Source of the DNA: Methylocystis sp. SC2
GTDB lineage: Bacteria; Pseudomonadota; Alphaproteobacteria; Rhizobiales; Beijerinckiaceae
Reading direction: 5' to 3'
NCBI RefSeq assembly: GCF_000304315.1
Contig: NC_018485.1
Span: 1,458,501 to 1,522,500 of the forward strand
Length of the DNA stretch: 64,000 bases
This document shows, one piece after another, positions 1 to 8,736 of this stretch (the first letter of the stretch is position 1; each line of letters opens with the position of its first letter). The notes below the pieces were generated by a model that worked only from the letters and a program-made list of their open reading frames with translations, searched no databases and had not been told where the DNA came from. The position numbers and the translations under genes were made by a program.

Positions 1-1
1 G

Positions 2-292
2 TTTAAAGAGCGGTTGCTCGCCGACGACAAATATCTGCGGTCGGTCATGGCGGCGTCGGCCGCGCGTTGGGCGATCCTCGATCGCGGCAGAGATTGCGGA
101 ATCGTCATCGGATGCGCAGACACGACGAATCTTGTCATCGGCTGGAAATGCCGCAGCGTTCGTTTGGGACGCGAGATCGAACTCATCGAACCCGAGGAGC
201 CGCTGCCGGCGCCTCCGGATATTTTTGGCTACTTTACGCTGCAGTCCTTCGAGCTTGACATATTTCCGGGGTGGCAGAGCCTGGCGCGATGA
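2..292 (+). CDS. mbnC: C-terminal part of a protein, probably methanobactin biosynthesis protein MbnC (5' end outside window)
   Basis: The frame is open from the first bases of the window, so only the last 96 residues are present. I do not recognise a motif in the fragment itself. The assignment rests on context: its TGA stop overlaps the ATG of the next gene (ATGA), and the next three genes are a MATE exporter, an FAD monooxygenase and a sulfotransferase, the order expected downstream of mbnC in Methylocystis methanobactin operons. MbnC works with the iron enzyme MbnB to convert cysteines of the precursor peptide MbnA into oxazolone and thioamide groups. A different small protein in the same operon cannot be excluded without the upstream sequence. 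Confidence 0.55.
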   Translation, partial: FKERLLADDKYLRSVMAASAARWAILDRGRDCGIVIGCADTTNLVIGWKCRSVRLGREIELIEPEEPLPAPPDIFGYFTLQSFELDIFPGWQSLAR

Positions 293-1590
293 CAAGCGCG
301 CCGCTGTGGCGCGGATACTGGTTCCTGTTCGCCAGCACTTCCGTTGCCGCCTTCATTATGCAAATCGATCTCGCCATGGTCGCGAGACTGGGCGGCCGCG
401 CGTCGGGAGCCTATGCGATTCTGATGCGCATCGCGCTGCTCGATGTCGCGGTCACCATCGCTTGCGCCGCCGTCGCGGCGATTGCGCTCGGCCGCGCGCA
501 AAAGAATGGCGAGCCGATCGACGCGATCGAAAAGACCTGCGCGCTCGCCCTGGCGCTGGGCGCCGCGACGGCGGTTTTCGGCTTTTTCGCCTATCCGGTC
601 CTGCTTGGCGCGCTGATGGGCGACGCCGCGGCCGCTCCTTTTATCGGGGCGCCGATCATTTGGCTCGTCGCCGGCACGCCTTTTCGCGTCGTGTCGAATA
701 CGCAAGGATTTTTATTGCACACGCTCGGACGCGGCGGCTCGGTGCTCACTTGGAAGCTCGCGGAAATTCCGGCGAAGGCGGCGGCCAACATTTTGTTCAT
801 GGAGTCGCTTGGATTCGGTTTCGCCGGCTGTTTTCTGGCGGGCTGCGTCGTTGCGGCCGCCTCGTCGCTCTGGCTGTGGACGCGGCTGGAAGCGCATGGC
901 GCGCGTAGAATGCGCGTCCCGGAAATCGCATTCGTCCGCTCTTTTCTGAGCGGAACCTTTTGGGAAGCGTTGCGCGTGCTCGCCCCGCGGGCGGCGATGC
1001 TCTTCACGCTGGCCCTCTTTTCGCTCCCCTGGCAGAACGGCGCCAACGGCCAGCGTCTCGACTCCTTCGCCGCCGCCCAAACTTTCATGCTGTTCGTAAT
1101 TGGTCCGCTGATTACGCTGACCCGCTTTATCGCCATCCGCCTTCCGGCGAAAGCTCACGGCGACTGGACGCCGGCGCTCGCGCCAATGGTGCGGCTCGGC
1201 GCGCCGATCACACTGGCCGCCGCAGCCATACTGCTGTTCGGGCGCGATTGGATCGGCGCAGCCTTTTACCGCCAACATGGAGCCTGGTGGTCCGTATTCG
1301 TCGCCTGCTTGGCGCTCTCCCTGCCAATCCGTTTCGTCGGCAGTATCGTCCGAGGACTGACGCTCGCGCAGAGCTCATTCGCAGAACTGACCTCTGTCGA
1401 TGTGCTCGCGCAGTGGCTCATCGCGCCGCTGTTCATTTTATTTGGACTCGCCGTGAACCGTCCGGAGATCGCCTATCAATCTCTGATCTGGCCTGAAGCC
1501 CTCGCCGTTTTCTTGATCTGGCTTAACCTTCGATCCGCGCCCGAGGAGCCGGCTGGCGTCCCGTTGCGCTTGAAAGGACGTGTCCAATGA
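289..1590 (+). CDS. mbnM: MATE-family exporter, probably methanobactin exporter MbnM
   Basis: This 433-residue protein is very hydrophobic, with about twelve membrane segments spread over the whole length and short basic loops. That fits the MATE/MVF superfamily of cation-coupled exporters in the inner membrane. The start at 289 is chosen because its ATG overlaps the preceding stop (ATGA); a start at 271 would add only six residues. Its own stop overlaps the next ATG in the same way, so it is translationally coupled on both sides. In methanobactin operons the MATE protein MbnM is thought to export the mature copper chelator. The family is clear from the membrane pattern, and the substrate is inferred from the FAD monooxygenase and sulfotransferase downstream. 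Confidence 0.72.
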   Translation: MTSAPLWRGYWFLFASTSVAAFIMQIDLAMVARLGGRASGAYAILMRIALLDVAVTIACAAVAAIALGRAQKNGEPIDAIEKTCALALALGAATAVFGFFAYPVLLGALMGDAAAAPFIGAPIIWLVAGTPFRVVSNTQGFLLHTLGRGGSVLTWKLAEIPAKAAANILFMESLGFGFAGCFLAGCVVAAASSLWLWTRLEAHGARRMRVPEIAFVRSFLSGTFWEALRVLAPRAAMLFTLALFSLPWQNGANGQRLDSFAAAQTFMLFVIGPLITLTRFIAIRLPAKAHGDWTPALAPMVRLGAPITLAAAAILLFGRDWIGAAFYRQHGAWWSVFVACLALSLPIRFVGSIVRGLTLAQSSFAELTSVDVLAQWLIAPLFILFGLAVNRPEIAYQSLIWPEALAVFLIWLNLRSAPEEPAGVPLRLKGRVQ

Positions 1591-3233
1591 GCGTGGAACG
1601 AGTCCCTGTTCTCATTGTCGGCGCAGGCTATGCCGGGCTCTCCGCGGCGACGCTCCTCGCCTGGCGCGGCGTTCCTTGCATCCTCGTGGAGCGACGCGCG
1701 TCACCGTCGCGGCTGCCCAAAGCGCATGGGATCAACCGCCGCAGCATGGAAGTGCTGCGCGTCGTCCCCGGCTTGGAGGATGCGCTGTTCGCGGCAAGCC
1801 GCACCGGCGCAAACGATACGACGGTCATCATTGCGGAAACCGTTACGGGGCCGGCGATTGAGACGCTGGTGACCAAGATGTCGCTTGATGCGACTCGCGT
1901 GTCGCCGAGCAAGATATGCGCCGCGGGCCAGGATCGGGTCGAGCCCGTGCTGCTGCGCTTCGCTCGCGAGAACGGCGCCGATATCAGATTTTCCACGGCG
2001 TTGGCGCGCTTCTCCCAAGGCGAGGACGGCGTTGAAGCGATTGTGCGCGACGAGGCGTCGGGACGAGAAACCACCGTTTTCGCCGACTATATGATCGCCG
2101 CCGACGGCGCCGGCGGAACGATCCGCGACGCCGGCGGCGTGAAGATGGAAGGCCCGGGAGTGATCGCCGATGCGATGTCGGTGCTGTTCGAGGCCGATCT
2201 CGACGCCATCCTGCAGCGAGACGGGTTTGCTCTCTATTATTTCCGCAACACGGCGTTCAGCGGCGCCTTCGTCACTTGCGACGAGCCCAATCGCGGCCAG
2301 ATCAACATAGAATATGATTCCTCCCGCGATCAGCCATCCGATTTCGACGAAGAACGATGCCGGGAACTGGTTCGACAATCTCTTGGCGTCCCTGATCTCG
2401 CGGTCAAGATTCTCGATGTTCGCCCTTGGCGGATGGCCGCGCTTCTTGCCGATCGCATGTCCTTTGGCCGGGTGTTTCTTGCCGGCGACTGCGCGCATAT
2501 CGTGCCGCCGGTCGGCGGTTTGGGGGGACAAACCGCGATCCAGGACGCCGCGGACCTAGCTTGGAAACTGGCGCTTGTGGTGCGCGGCCATGCCGCTCCC
2601 ACGCTGCTGGACACCTACCAGATTGAGCGCAGGCCCGTGGCGCGAATCGCGATCGCAAGAGCCTTCGCCAATTACGTCGAGCGTCTCCTGCCTGATCGTC
2701 AGGAACTGCGCATTCGGGAAGACGAATACGGTTTGCTCGAAACCGCGATGGGCTATCGGTATCGCTCGGACGCGATCATCTTCGATGAAGCGGACGACGG
2801 CGCCGCGGTTGACGATCCTCTTCGCCCGAGCGGCGCGCCCGGAACGCGTCTTCCGCATGTCTGGCTGCGGCGCGGCGCGGAGACGATCTCCTCTCATGAT
2901 CTGATCGGACGCGATTTCATGCTCTTCGCCGGTCCGGACGGCGGCGACTGGATCGAGGCGGCGGAGCGCGTCGGCCTGCGTTCAGGCGCGCCGCTTGGCG
3001 TCTGCCGCCTCGGCTTCGACGCCGATGATCCCGAAGAGCTGTTGCTGCCGCGCCTGCGCGTTTCGCCCGAAGGCGCGCTGCTCGTGCGGCCAGACGGATT
3101 CATCTGCTGGCGTTCGCGAGGCCGAAGCCCCGAGGCTCTCGCGACCCTCGATGCGATTTTTGCGCGCGCGCGCGGTTTCGACGCGCGTCAATCCAGCGGC
3201 AGCCGCAAGGCTACGCTCGTCGACGCACCCTAG
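1587..3233 (+). CDS. mbnF: FAD-dependent monooxygenase, probably MbnF of methanobactin synthesis
   Basis: The 548-residue protein belongs to the PheA/TfdB class of single-component flavin hydroxylases. An N-terminal dinucleotide-binding loop GAGYAG (residues about 12-17) is followed by a DG motif (AADGAGG, near 172) and the second FAD motif GDCAHIVPP (near 294). The C-terminal 150 residues match the thioredoxin-like tail of the class. These enzymes use NAD(P)H and O2 to hydroxylate or oxidise a ring substrate. In Group II (Methylocystis) methanobactin operons a gene of this type, mbnF, is proposed to remodel the N-terminal heterocycle. Translation is coupled to the exporter gene (ATGA). The enzyme class is certain; the methanobactin role is inferred from gene order. 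Confidence 0.75.
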   Translation: MSVERVPVLIVGAGYAGLSAATLLAWRGVPCILVERRASPSRLPKAHGINRRSMEVLRVVPGLEDALFAASRTGANDTTVIIAETVTGPAIETLVTKMSLDATRVSPSKICAAGQDRVEPVLLRFARENGADIRFSTALARFSQGEDGVEAIVRDEASGRETTVFADYMIAADGAGGTIRDAGGVKMEGPGVIADAMSVLFEADLDAILQRDGFALYYFRNTAFSGAFVTCDEPNRGQINIEYDSSRDQPSDFDEERCRELVRQSLGVPDLAVKILDVRPWRMAALLADRMSFGRVFLAGDCAHIVPPVGGLGGQTAIQDAADLAWKLALVVRGHAAPTLLDTYQIERRPVARIAIARAFANYVERLLPDRQELRIREDEYGLLETAMGYRYRSDAIIFDEADDGAAVDDPLRPSGAPGTRLPHVWLRRGAETISSHDLIGRDFMLFAGPDGGDWIEAAERVGLRSGAPLGVCRLGFDADDPEELLLPRLRVSPEGALLVRPDGFICWRSRGRSPEALATLDAIFARARGFDARQSSGSRKATLVDAP

Positions 3234-3288
3234 CCGCAACCTTGTCATCCTGCTCCAAAGCAAAATCTTCGCAAAGGAGAGTGGTCGA

Positions 3289-4299
3289 ATGTCCATCCTT
3301 TCGCCGGAACTCCACGCGCCCTCCCGGCCGGAGCCGATTCCCGCAGTTGATCCGAAGCGGCTCGAAACGATCCAGACCCCCTACCAGGACTTCAACCGCC
3401 TGTCGCGGGCCAGCGGGATTTTGGAAGCCCTGCCCCTTCGGGCGAAGCGTCAATTCCGCTCCTATTACTTTTTCAATCCGCCAAAATGGCGGGTATGGGC
3501 GCGGACCCTCGGCTCCAGCCAACGCATGGCGCCGTCCTTCGCATCGATCGGCGCGGTGCGCTCCGGCACGTCGTTTCTCTCTTCCTATATTTTCCAGCAT
3601 CCGCATGTCGTGCTGCCGCTGTCGAAGGAAATCTCCTTCACGGACACGATGCGCGAACTCATGGCGCATTTTCCGACGCTCGAAGCGCAAAGGGCGGCGG
3701 AGCGGCGCAACGGCGGCGCGATCACCGGCTACTGCACGCCGGTCATGCCCAATCCCCTCTGGATTTTTTTGGCCCGGTCGATGTTTCCAGACATGCGCAT
3801 CATCTGCGTTCTGCGCGATCCGGTGGAGCGCGCCTTTTCGCACTGGCGATGGGATCAGAAGCGCTTTATCAGCCGCAAATCGCAGGACCCGCATTGGAAG
3901 GGCTTTCCGGATTTCGAAACCTTGATCGAGACCGAAATGGCGACGATACGGGGCGGCGGCATGGAGCCGCACGCGTTTTCGGGCGCGCGCGCCGGCTATC
4001 TGCGGCACAGCATCTACGCGCCCTTTCTGCGCCTGCTGTTCGAGAAATTCGGCAGAGACCGCGTTTTCATCGTCGACGCGGCGGCGTTTTTTCGAGATCC
4101 GCGATCGACCGCGAAGGAGATTTACGCCTTTCTTGGCCTTCCCAAAGTCGAGCCGCTCGTGATCGAGGAGCAAAATCCGGGTCCGCCCGGGAAGCTCGAG
4201 GACGGGCTTCGGGAGAATTTGGCCGCGTTTTTCCGGCCCTACAATGAAGAGCTCTACGCTCTTCTAGACAAGGACTTCGGCTGGGGCGCCGCCCGATAG
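3289..4299 (+). CDS. mbnS: PAPS-dependent sulfotransferase, probably MbnS
   Basis: The 336-residue protein carries the two PAPS-binding elements of sulfotransferases: a 5'-phosphosulfate loop [13 protein letters not shown] (residues about 86-98) and the 3'-phosphate element [13 protein letters not shown] (about 175-187). The ATG at 3289 is preceded by AAAGGAGAG at a good distance; an in-frame extension further upstream overlaps mbnF and has no such site. Sulfotransferases move a sulfonate group from PAPS to a hydroxyl or amine. Methylocystis methanobactins carry a sulfated threonine, and MbnS is the proposed enzyme. It lies 55 bases after mbnF on the same strand and is the last gene of the operon here. 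Family assignment is firm and the substrate is inferred from context. Confidence 0.75.
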   Translation: MSILSPELHAPSRPEPIPAVDPKRLETIQTPYQDFNRLSRASGILEALPLRAKRQFRSYYFFNPPKWRVWARTLGSSQRMAPSFASIGAVRSGTSFLSSYIFQHPHVVLPLSKEISFTDTMRELMAHFPTLEAQRAAERRNGGAITGYCTPVMPNPLWIFLARSMFPDMRIICVLRDPVERAFSHWRWDQKRFISRKSQDPHWKGFPDFETLIETEMATIRGGGMEPHAFSGARAGYLRHSIYAPFLRLLFEKFGRDRVFIVDAAAFFRDPRSTAKEIYAFLGLPKVEPLVIEEQNPGPPGKLEDGLRENLAAFFRPYNEELYALLDKDFGWGAAR

Positions 4300-4334
4300 A
4301 GGCCACGTCCCGCGGCAGACCTCTCCTTGCTCCT

Positions 4335-4368
4335 GTCCCAGCCCGCCAACGGGTGGGCTTCACGGGAC
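4335..4368 (+). other. Nested stem-loop between mbnS and moaA
   Basis: GTCCC AGCCC (4335-4344) pairs with GGGCT (4355-4359) and GGGAC (4364-4368), giving a two-tier hairpin with a four-base bulge on the 3' side. It ends about 53 bases before the moaA start. No run of T follows, so it is not a classical intrinsic terminator. It could be a Rho-assisted end for the mbn transcript or a structured moaA leader. I could not match it to the Moco riboswitch consensus. Confidence 0.3.
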
Positions 4369-4421
4369 GGCGTTCCGGCAATATATGGAGGACGCCGAAT
4401 TTCCGCCGGTTCGAGGTAAGG

Positions 4422-5459
4422 ATGAACGCCCACGCCAGGACGCCCGCGCCTATCGCGCCGGCGCCGCTTGTCGACCCCTTCGGGCGGACGATTTCCTATC
4501 TGCGCGTCTCCGTCACCGATCGATGCGATTTTCGCTGCGTCTATTGCATGTCGGAACATATGCAGTTCCTGCCCCGCCGCGACCTGCTGACGCTCGAGGA
4601 GCTCGACAGGCTGTGCTCCGCTTTCGTCGCGCGCGGAACCAAAAGGCTGCGCATCACCGGCGGCGAGCCGCTGGTGCGCCATGACGTGATGAAGCTGTTT
4701 CGCGCCCTCTCGCGCCACCTCGACACGGGCGCGCTGGAGGAGCTGACGCTGACGACCAACGGCTCGCAGCTTGCGCGTTTCGCGGCCGAACTCGCCGACT
4801 GCGGCGTGCGGCGCGTCAATGTCTCTCTCGACACGCTCGACCCGGACCGCTTCAGAGCCCTGACCCGCACCGGCGCGCATGCGCAGGTGCTGGCGGGAAT
4901 CGCCGCCGCCCGCGCCGCCGGCCTCAAGGTGAAGCTCAACGCCGTGGCGCTGAAAGGCGTCAACGAGGACGAATTCGTCCCGCTCGTGCGCTTCGCCCAC
5001 GACAGCGGGATGGACATGACCTTCATCGAAGTGATGCCGCTCGGCGAACTCGACGGGCCGGAACGCGCCGACCAATATCTGCCGATGCGGGAGGTGCGTG
5101 ATCGGCTGAGCGAAGCCTTCACGCTCGACGAGATCGACTATCGCACCGGCGGGCCGGCGCGCTATATGCGGGCGCGCGAGACCGGCGGGCGTATCGGCTT
5201 CATCACGCCGCTCACCCATAATTTCTGCGAGAGCTGCAACCGCGTGCGCGTCACCTGCACCGGGACTCTTTATATGTGCCTCGGCCAGGAGGACGCGGCC
5301 GACCTTCGCGCGCCGCTGCGCGAAAGCGCCGACGACGCGCTGCTGCATGAGGCGATCGAGACGGCGATTCTGCGCAAGCCCAAGGGCCATGATTTCGTGA
5401 TTGATCGAACCGCGCCGGCGCCCGCCGTCTCCCGCCACATGAGCATGACGGGCGGCTGA
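4422..5459 (+). CDS. moaA: GTP 3',8-cyclase MoaA (molybdenum cofactor synthesis)
   Basis: This 345-residue radical SAM enzyme catalyses the first step of molybdopterin synthesis, turning GTP into 3',8-cyclo-7,8-dihydro-GTP in the cytoplasm. The N-terminal Cx3CxxC cluster motif ([11 protein letters not shown], cysteines about 35, 39 and 42) binds the SAM-cleaving 4Fe-4S cluster. The C-terminal motif [13 protein letters not shown] binds the second cluster that holds GTP, and the chain ends in the conserved Gly-Gly tail (SMTGG). ATG 4422 is chosen because the protein then begins at a typical length; an upstream in-frame extension lacks homology. The cofactor is needed by two enzymes in this window, arsenite oxidase (AioA) and formate dehydrogenase (FdsA). 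Confidence 0.95.
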   Translation: MNAHARTPAPIAPAPLVDPFGRTISYLRVSVTDRCDFRCVYCMSEHMQFLPRRDLLTLEELDRLCSAFVARGTKRLRITGGEPLVRHDVMKLFRALSRHLDTGALEELTLTTNGSQLARFAAELADCGVRRVNVSLDTLDPDRFRALTRTGAHAQVLAGIAAARAAGLKVKLNAVALKGVNEDEFVPLVRFAHDSGMDMTFIEVMPLGELDGPERADQYLPMREVRDRLSEAFTLDEIDYRTGGPARYMRARETGGRIGFITPLTHNFCESCNRVRVTCTGTLYMCLGQEDAADLRAPLRESADDALLHEAIETAILRKPKGHDFVIDRTAPAPAVSRHMSMTGG

Positions 5460-5462
5460 TCC

Positions 5463-6338
5463 ATGGAGTCCCCTTCCCTCGCCTTCATCGGCCTTGGCGT
5501 CATGGGCTATCCCATGGCCGGCCATCTTCATCGCGCCGGCCATAGAGTGCGGGTCTATAATCGCACCGCCGCCAAGGCGGAGAAGTTCGTGGCCGAGTTC
5601 CCCGGCGCCGAGGGATTCTCGACTCCAGCCGAAACTGCGAACGGCGCCGAATTCGTCTTTTCCTGCGTCGGCAATGACGACGATCTGCGCGCGGTGACGA
5701 TCGACGACGGCGGCGCCTTCGCCGGCATGTCGGCGGGAGCGATCTTCGTCGACCATACGACGGCCTCGGCGGAGGTTGCGCGGGAGCTCCACGCCAGGGC
5801 GGCCGAGCGCGGGTTCGGCTTCATCGACGCGCCCATTTCCGGCGGTCAGGCCGGCGCCGAAAAGGGCGCCCTCACCGTCATGTGCGGCGGCGATCCGTCG
5901 AGCTTCGCCAAGGCGGAGCCGGTGATCGCCTGCTACGCGCGGGCGTGCCGGCTGATGGGGTCGCCGGGCGCCGGGCAGCTCACCAAGATGGTCAACCAGA
6001 TCGCCATCGCCGGTCTCGTCCAGAGCCTGGCGGAGGCGCTGCATTTCGCCGGCGCCGCCGGCCTCGACGCAGAGAACGTCATCGATCTTTTGAAGAACGG
6101 CGCGGCGCAGTCCTGGCAGATGGAAAATCGGACGAAAACAATGGTCTCCGGCGAGTTCGACTTCGGCTTCGCCGTCGAATGGATGCGCAAGGACCTTGCG
6201 ATCTGCCTCGCCGAAGCGCGGCGCAACGGCGCGCGATTGCCGGTCGCGGCCCTCGTCGACCAGTTCTACGCCGAAGTTGAAAAGATGGGCGGGCGACGCT
6301 GGGACACGTCGAGCCTCATCGCCCGTCTTGAGCGATAG
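5463..6338 (+). CDS. 3-hydroxyisobutyrate dehydrogenase-family NAD(P)-dependent oxidoreductase
   Basis: The 291-residue protein has the N-terminal Rossmann signature FIGLGVMGYPMAGHL (residues about 8-22) and the substrate-binding motif DAPISGGQAGAEKG (near 125-138). The catalytic lysine lies in the motif GAGQLTKMVNQ (near 170-180), and an all-alpha C-terminal domain follows. Family members oxidise beta-hydroxyacids such as 3-hydroxyisobutyrate or tartronate, or reduce short semialdehydes such as glyoxylate or succinic semialdehyde. It starts three bases after the moaA stop, so the two genes are probably cotranscribed, although no shared pathway is obvious. The exact substrate cannot be told from the sequence. 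Confidence 0.88.
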   Translation: MESPSLAFIGLGVMGYPMAGHLHRAGHRVRVYNRTAAKAEKFVAEFPGAEGFSTPAETANGAEFVFSCVGNDDDLRAVTIDDGGAFAGMSAGAIFVDHTTASAEVARELHARAAERGFGFIDAPISGGQAGAEKGALTVMCGGDPSSFAKAEPVIACYARACRLMGSPGAGQLTKMVNQIAIAGLVQSLAEALHFAGAAGLDAENVIDLLKNGAAQSWQMENRTKTMVSGEFDFGFAVEWMRKDLAICLAEARRNGARLPVAALVDQFYAEVEKMGGRRWDTSSLIARLER

Positions 6339-6387
6339 CGCGGATTTAGGCCGAATCTTAAAATTTCGTAAAATTTATGACTGCGGC

Positions 6388-6413
6388 GGAACCATTAGCG
6401 GGGCCGCTGCGTT
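6388..6413 (+). promoter_or_regulatory. Possible EcfG-type promoter (GGAAC-N18-GTT)
   Basis: GGAAC at 6388-6392 and GTT at 6411-6413 are 18 bases apart, like the alphaproteobacterial general-stress sigma factor consensus. The next gene starts at 6501. This copy stands alone, so chance is a real possibility. Confidence 0.3.
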
Positions 6414-6500
6414 TCTCCCCGGCAAAAGAGGAAGCGTCCAGGTTCGCATCGTTCGAGTAGCGATCTGGGGAAATTCCCGATCACCCTGTGGGAGCCCTTA

Positions 6501-6818
6501 ATGGCCGTTTCGCGCGAAAGCCCTTTCGCAAGCCGCACGTCGCGGATTGTTCTCGGATTCACAGTCGCCATTTGCGCGGTTGCTGCTGTCGCAGCTGCGC
6601 CTTCAGCGTCTGATTCGAAGATTCAGTCCTCCGCCACTGGCGTCCAAGCCGCCGTGAGCCTTAGCGATGTCGGCATGCGCCCGCTTGCGCGCGGACCGGC
6701 AATCCGAGTGGGGCGCGCCTACGGCGCGGAGGATGAAGATTGCACGCTCGTCATCACGCCGAAAACTGACGAGCGGGGTCGCGTCCGTTACATGCGTAGC
6801 GTCTCCTGCGCCAATTGA
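6501..6818 (+). CDS. Small secreted protein of unknown function
   Basis: The 105-residue product has a signal-peptide-like N-terminus: a few charged residues, then a hydrophobic stretch (IVLGFTVAICAVAAVAAA, about residues 16-33) ending in small residues that suit cleavage. The mature part is about 70 residues and has one pair of cysteines near the C-terminus (DCTLVITPK and SVSCAN), which could form a disulfide. I recognise no family. GGGAG lies a short distance before the ATG, a possible stress promoter is upstream and a probable terminator follows, so it looks like a single-gene unit. Confidence 0.6.
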   Translation: MAVSRESPFASRTSRIVLGFTVAICAVAAVAAAPSASDSKIQSSATGVQAAVSLSDVGMRPLARGPAIRVGRAYGAEDEDCTLVITPKTDERGRVRYMRSVSCAN

Positions 6819-6862
6819 CGCCGAGAGTCGCGCAACCGGATTAGGCCAAAGGGCTGGCCTTG

Positions 6863-6905
6863 GGCGAGGATCGTTCGGAAACGGACGTCTTCGCCTTTTT
6901 CTTTT
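6863..6905 (+). terminator. Probable intrinsic terminator after the small secreted protein gene
   Basis: GGCGAGGA and CGTT (from 6863) pair imperfectly with AACG and TCTTCGCC (to 6895). TTTTTCTTTT follows directly. It sits 45 bases past the preceding stop codon and between convergent genes. Confidence 0.45.
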
Positions 6906-6957
6906 CCGGTCGAATGATCCGCTCGTTCCTTGCGGGCCGAACGGGATGACGAGCGTT

Positions 6958-8727
6958 TCAGGCCGGTTCAGTCGCATGCCCGGCCAGTTCGAGAAGGCGC
7001 GGCGCCCCGACCGGCTCGTCCCTCAGCAGCGGCACGACGGCGTAGCGGCGCGCGTGGGTTGTCGCGACCTTTTCCATTTCCGCCAGCTCGTTCTCGGCGC
7101 GCTTGCGTAAGAGGGGCGAGCGCGGACGCGCCGCCGCGACGCTGTTATTGATCACCCACCCCCACGGCTCGATCCCGGCGCGCCGCAAATCCGCTTGCAG
7201 ACTCGCCGCTTCAAGCACAGGCGTCGTTTCCGCCAAGGTGACAAGCAGGACCTTGGTCCGCTTCGGGTCCTGAAGCTGCATCATCGGCGTCGTGTAATGC
7301 GCGCCCTTGGCGTCCAGCATCCGCGCGACCTCGCGATGATAGGCGCCCGTCGCATCCAAGAGCAGCAGCGTGTGGCCGGTCGGCGCGGTGTCCATGACGA
7401 CGAATTTCTCGCCCGCTTCCCGGATGATGCGCGAGAAGGCCTGAAAAACAGCGATTTCCTCCGTGCAGGGCGAGCGCAAATCCTCTTCGAGCAAGGCGCG
7501 CCCCTGCGCGTCGAGCGCTGCGCCTTTCGTCTTCAGCACCTCTTGCCGATAGCGGTCGGTTTCGGCGTGCGGATCGATGCGGCTCACGGTCAGATTGTCG
7601 AGCGAACCGTGCAGCGTTTCGGCAAGGTGTGCGGCAGGGTCGGAGGTGGTGAGATGGACGGGCAGGCCGCGATGCGCCAGTTCGACGGCGACCGCCGCCG
7701 CAAGCGTCGTCTTGCCGACGCCGCCCTTGCCCATCAGCATGACGAGGCCATGACCATCGGCGGCGACGCCATCCACCAGTTCCCATAGGCTGGGCGCGTG
7801 CAGTTCGACAGCTTCGCCGACTGCCGCGTCGATGTGCGGCGGCGGCGCAATGAGGAGTTGGCGCAGCGCATCGAGCCCGACGAGATTGAACGGCTTCAAA
7901 GGCACATAGTCGCAGGGCAAGGCTCGCAGCGCATCGGGCGTCGCCGCCAAAGCGGCCTGCTCGCGCGCGTAAAGGGCGGCGGCGAGCGCATCGAGCGCCG
8001 CCTCTTCCTTTGGCAGCAGACCATTCACGACGAGGAATTGTTGATGCAGGCCTATCGCCGCCAACTCCTCATGCGTGCGCGCGGCTTCGCGCAGCGCGGA
8101 GTTTTGCGCACGGGCGACGAGGATCAGGCGGGTGCGCTGACCGTCGGCCAAAGCGGCGACGGCGGCGCTGTATTGCGCGCGCTGCTTTTCCAGTCCGGCG
8201 AGCGGCCCGAGGCAGGAGGCGTCGCCTTTTCCCGCCTCAAGGAAGCCGCTCCACGCGACGGGAAGCTGCAACAGGCGGATGGTGTGGCCGGTCGGGGCCG
8301 TGTCGAAGACGACATGGTCGTATGCCGACATAATGGCCGTGTCCGTCAACAGCGCGGTGAACTCATCGAAGGCGGCGATTTCGGTGGTGCAGGCGCCCGA
8401 GAGTTGCTCCTCAATGCCTTTCACCACGGCCTCGGGCAGCTTGCCGCGCACGGGGCCGACGATGCGGTCGCGGTACGCTTGCGCGGCGGCCTGCGGGTCG
8501 ATTTCCAGCGCGAACAGGTTCGGCACGGCGTCAATCGCCGTGATTTTATCGCCGACGCCGACCCCGAACGCCTGCCCGACATTCGAGGCCGGATCGGTGC
8601 TGACAAGCAGCACGCGGCGTCCGGCTTCCGCGAGCTCTATCGCCGTCGCGCAGGCGATCGAGGTTTTCCCAACGCCGCCTTTGCCGGTGAAGAAAAGGAA
8701 GCGCGGAGCCTGTTCAATAAATTTCAT
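6958..8727 (-). CDS. arsA: Arsenical pump-driving ATPase ArsA
   Basis: The 589-residue protein is a tandem duplication of the ArsA/GET3 ATPase fold. Each half has its own deviant Walker A loop GKGGVGKT, near residues 15-22 and near 333-340, and each has the DTAPTGHT motif that links metal binding to hydrolysis. ArsA normally docks on the membrane pump ArsB and drives arsenite efflux with ATP, receiving the metalloid from ArsD. AAGGG lies seven bases before the ATG. It is the last gene of a seven-gene minus-strand run and follows arsD by nine bases. No arsB or acr3 is present in this window, so its membrane partner must be elsewhere. Confidence 0.93.
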   Translation of the reverse strand: MKFIEQAPRFLFFTGKGGVGKTSIACATAIELAEAGRRVLLVSTDPASNVGQAFGVGVGDKITAIDAVPNLFALEIDPQAAAQAYRDRIVGPVRGKLPEAVVKGIEEQLSGACTTEIAAFDEFTALLTDTAIMSAYDHVVFDTAPTGHTIRLLQLPVAWSGFLEAGKGDASCLGPLAGLEKQRAQYSAAVAALADGQRTRLILVARAQNSALREAARTHEELAAIGLHQQFLVVNGLLPKEEAALDALAAALYAREQAALAATPDALRALPCDYVPLKPFNLVGLDALRQLLIAPPPHIDAAVGEAVELHAPSLWELVDGVAADGHGLVMLMGKGGVGKTTLAAAVAVELAHRGLPVHLTTSDPAAHLAETLHGSLDNLTVSRIDPHAETDRYRQEVLKTKGAALDAQGRALLEEDLRSPCTEEIAVFQAFSRIIREAGEKFVVMDTAPTGHTLLLLDATGAYHREVARMLDAKGAHYTTPMMQLQDPKRTKVLLVTLAETTPVLEAASLQADLRRAGIEPWGWVINNSVAAARPRSPLLRKRAENELAEMEKVATTHARRYAVVPLLRDEPVGAPRLLELAGHATEPA

Positions 8728-8736
8728 TTCGACCCT

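Noticed and set aside
4335..4421. A Moco riboswitch before moaA
   Set aside because: Only one nested hairpin is present, and the multi-helix layout and conserved bases of the Moco motif, as far as I recall them, are missing.
4254..6044. A 596-codon minus-strand frame across moaA and the dehydrogenase gene
   Set aside because: It is a GC-bias shadow of two well-supported plus-strand genes, with a low-complexity Arg/Gly/Ala product.
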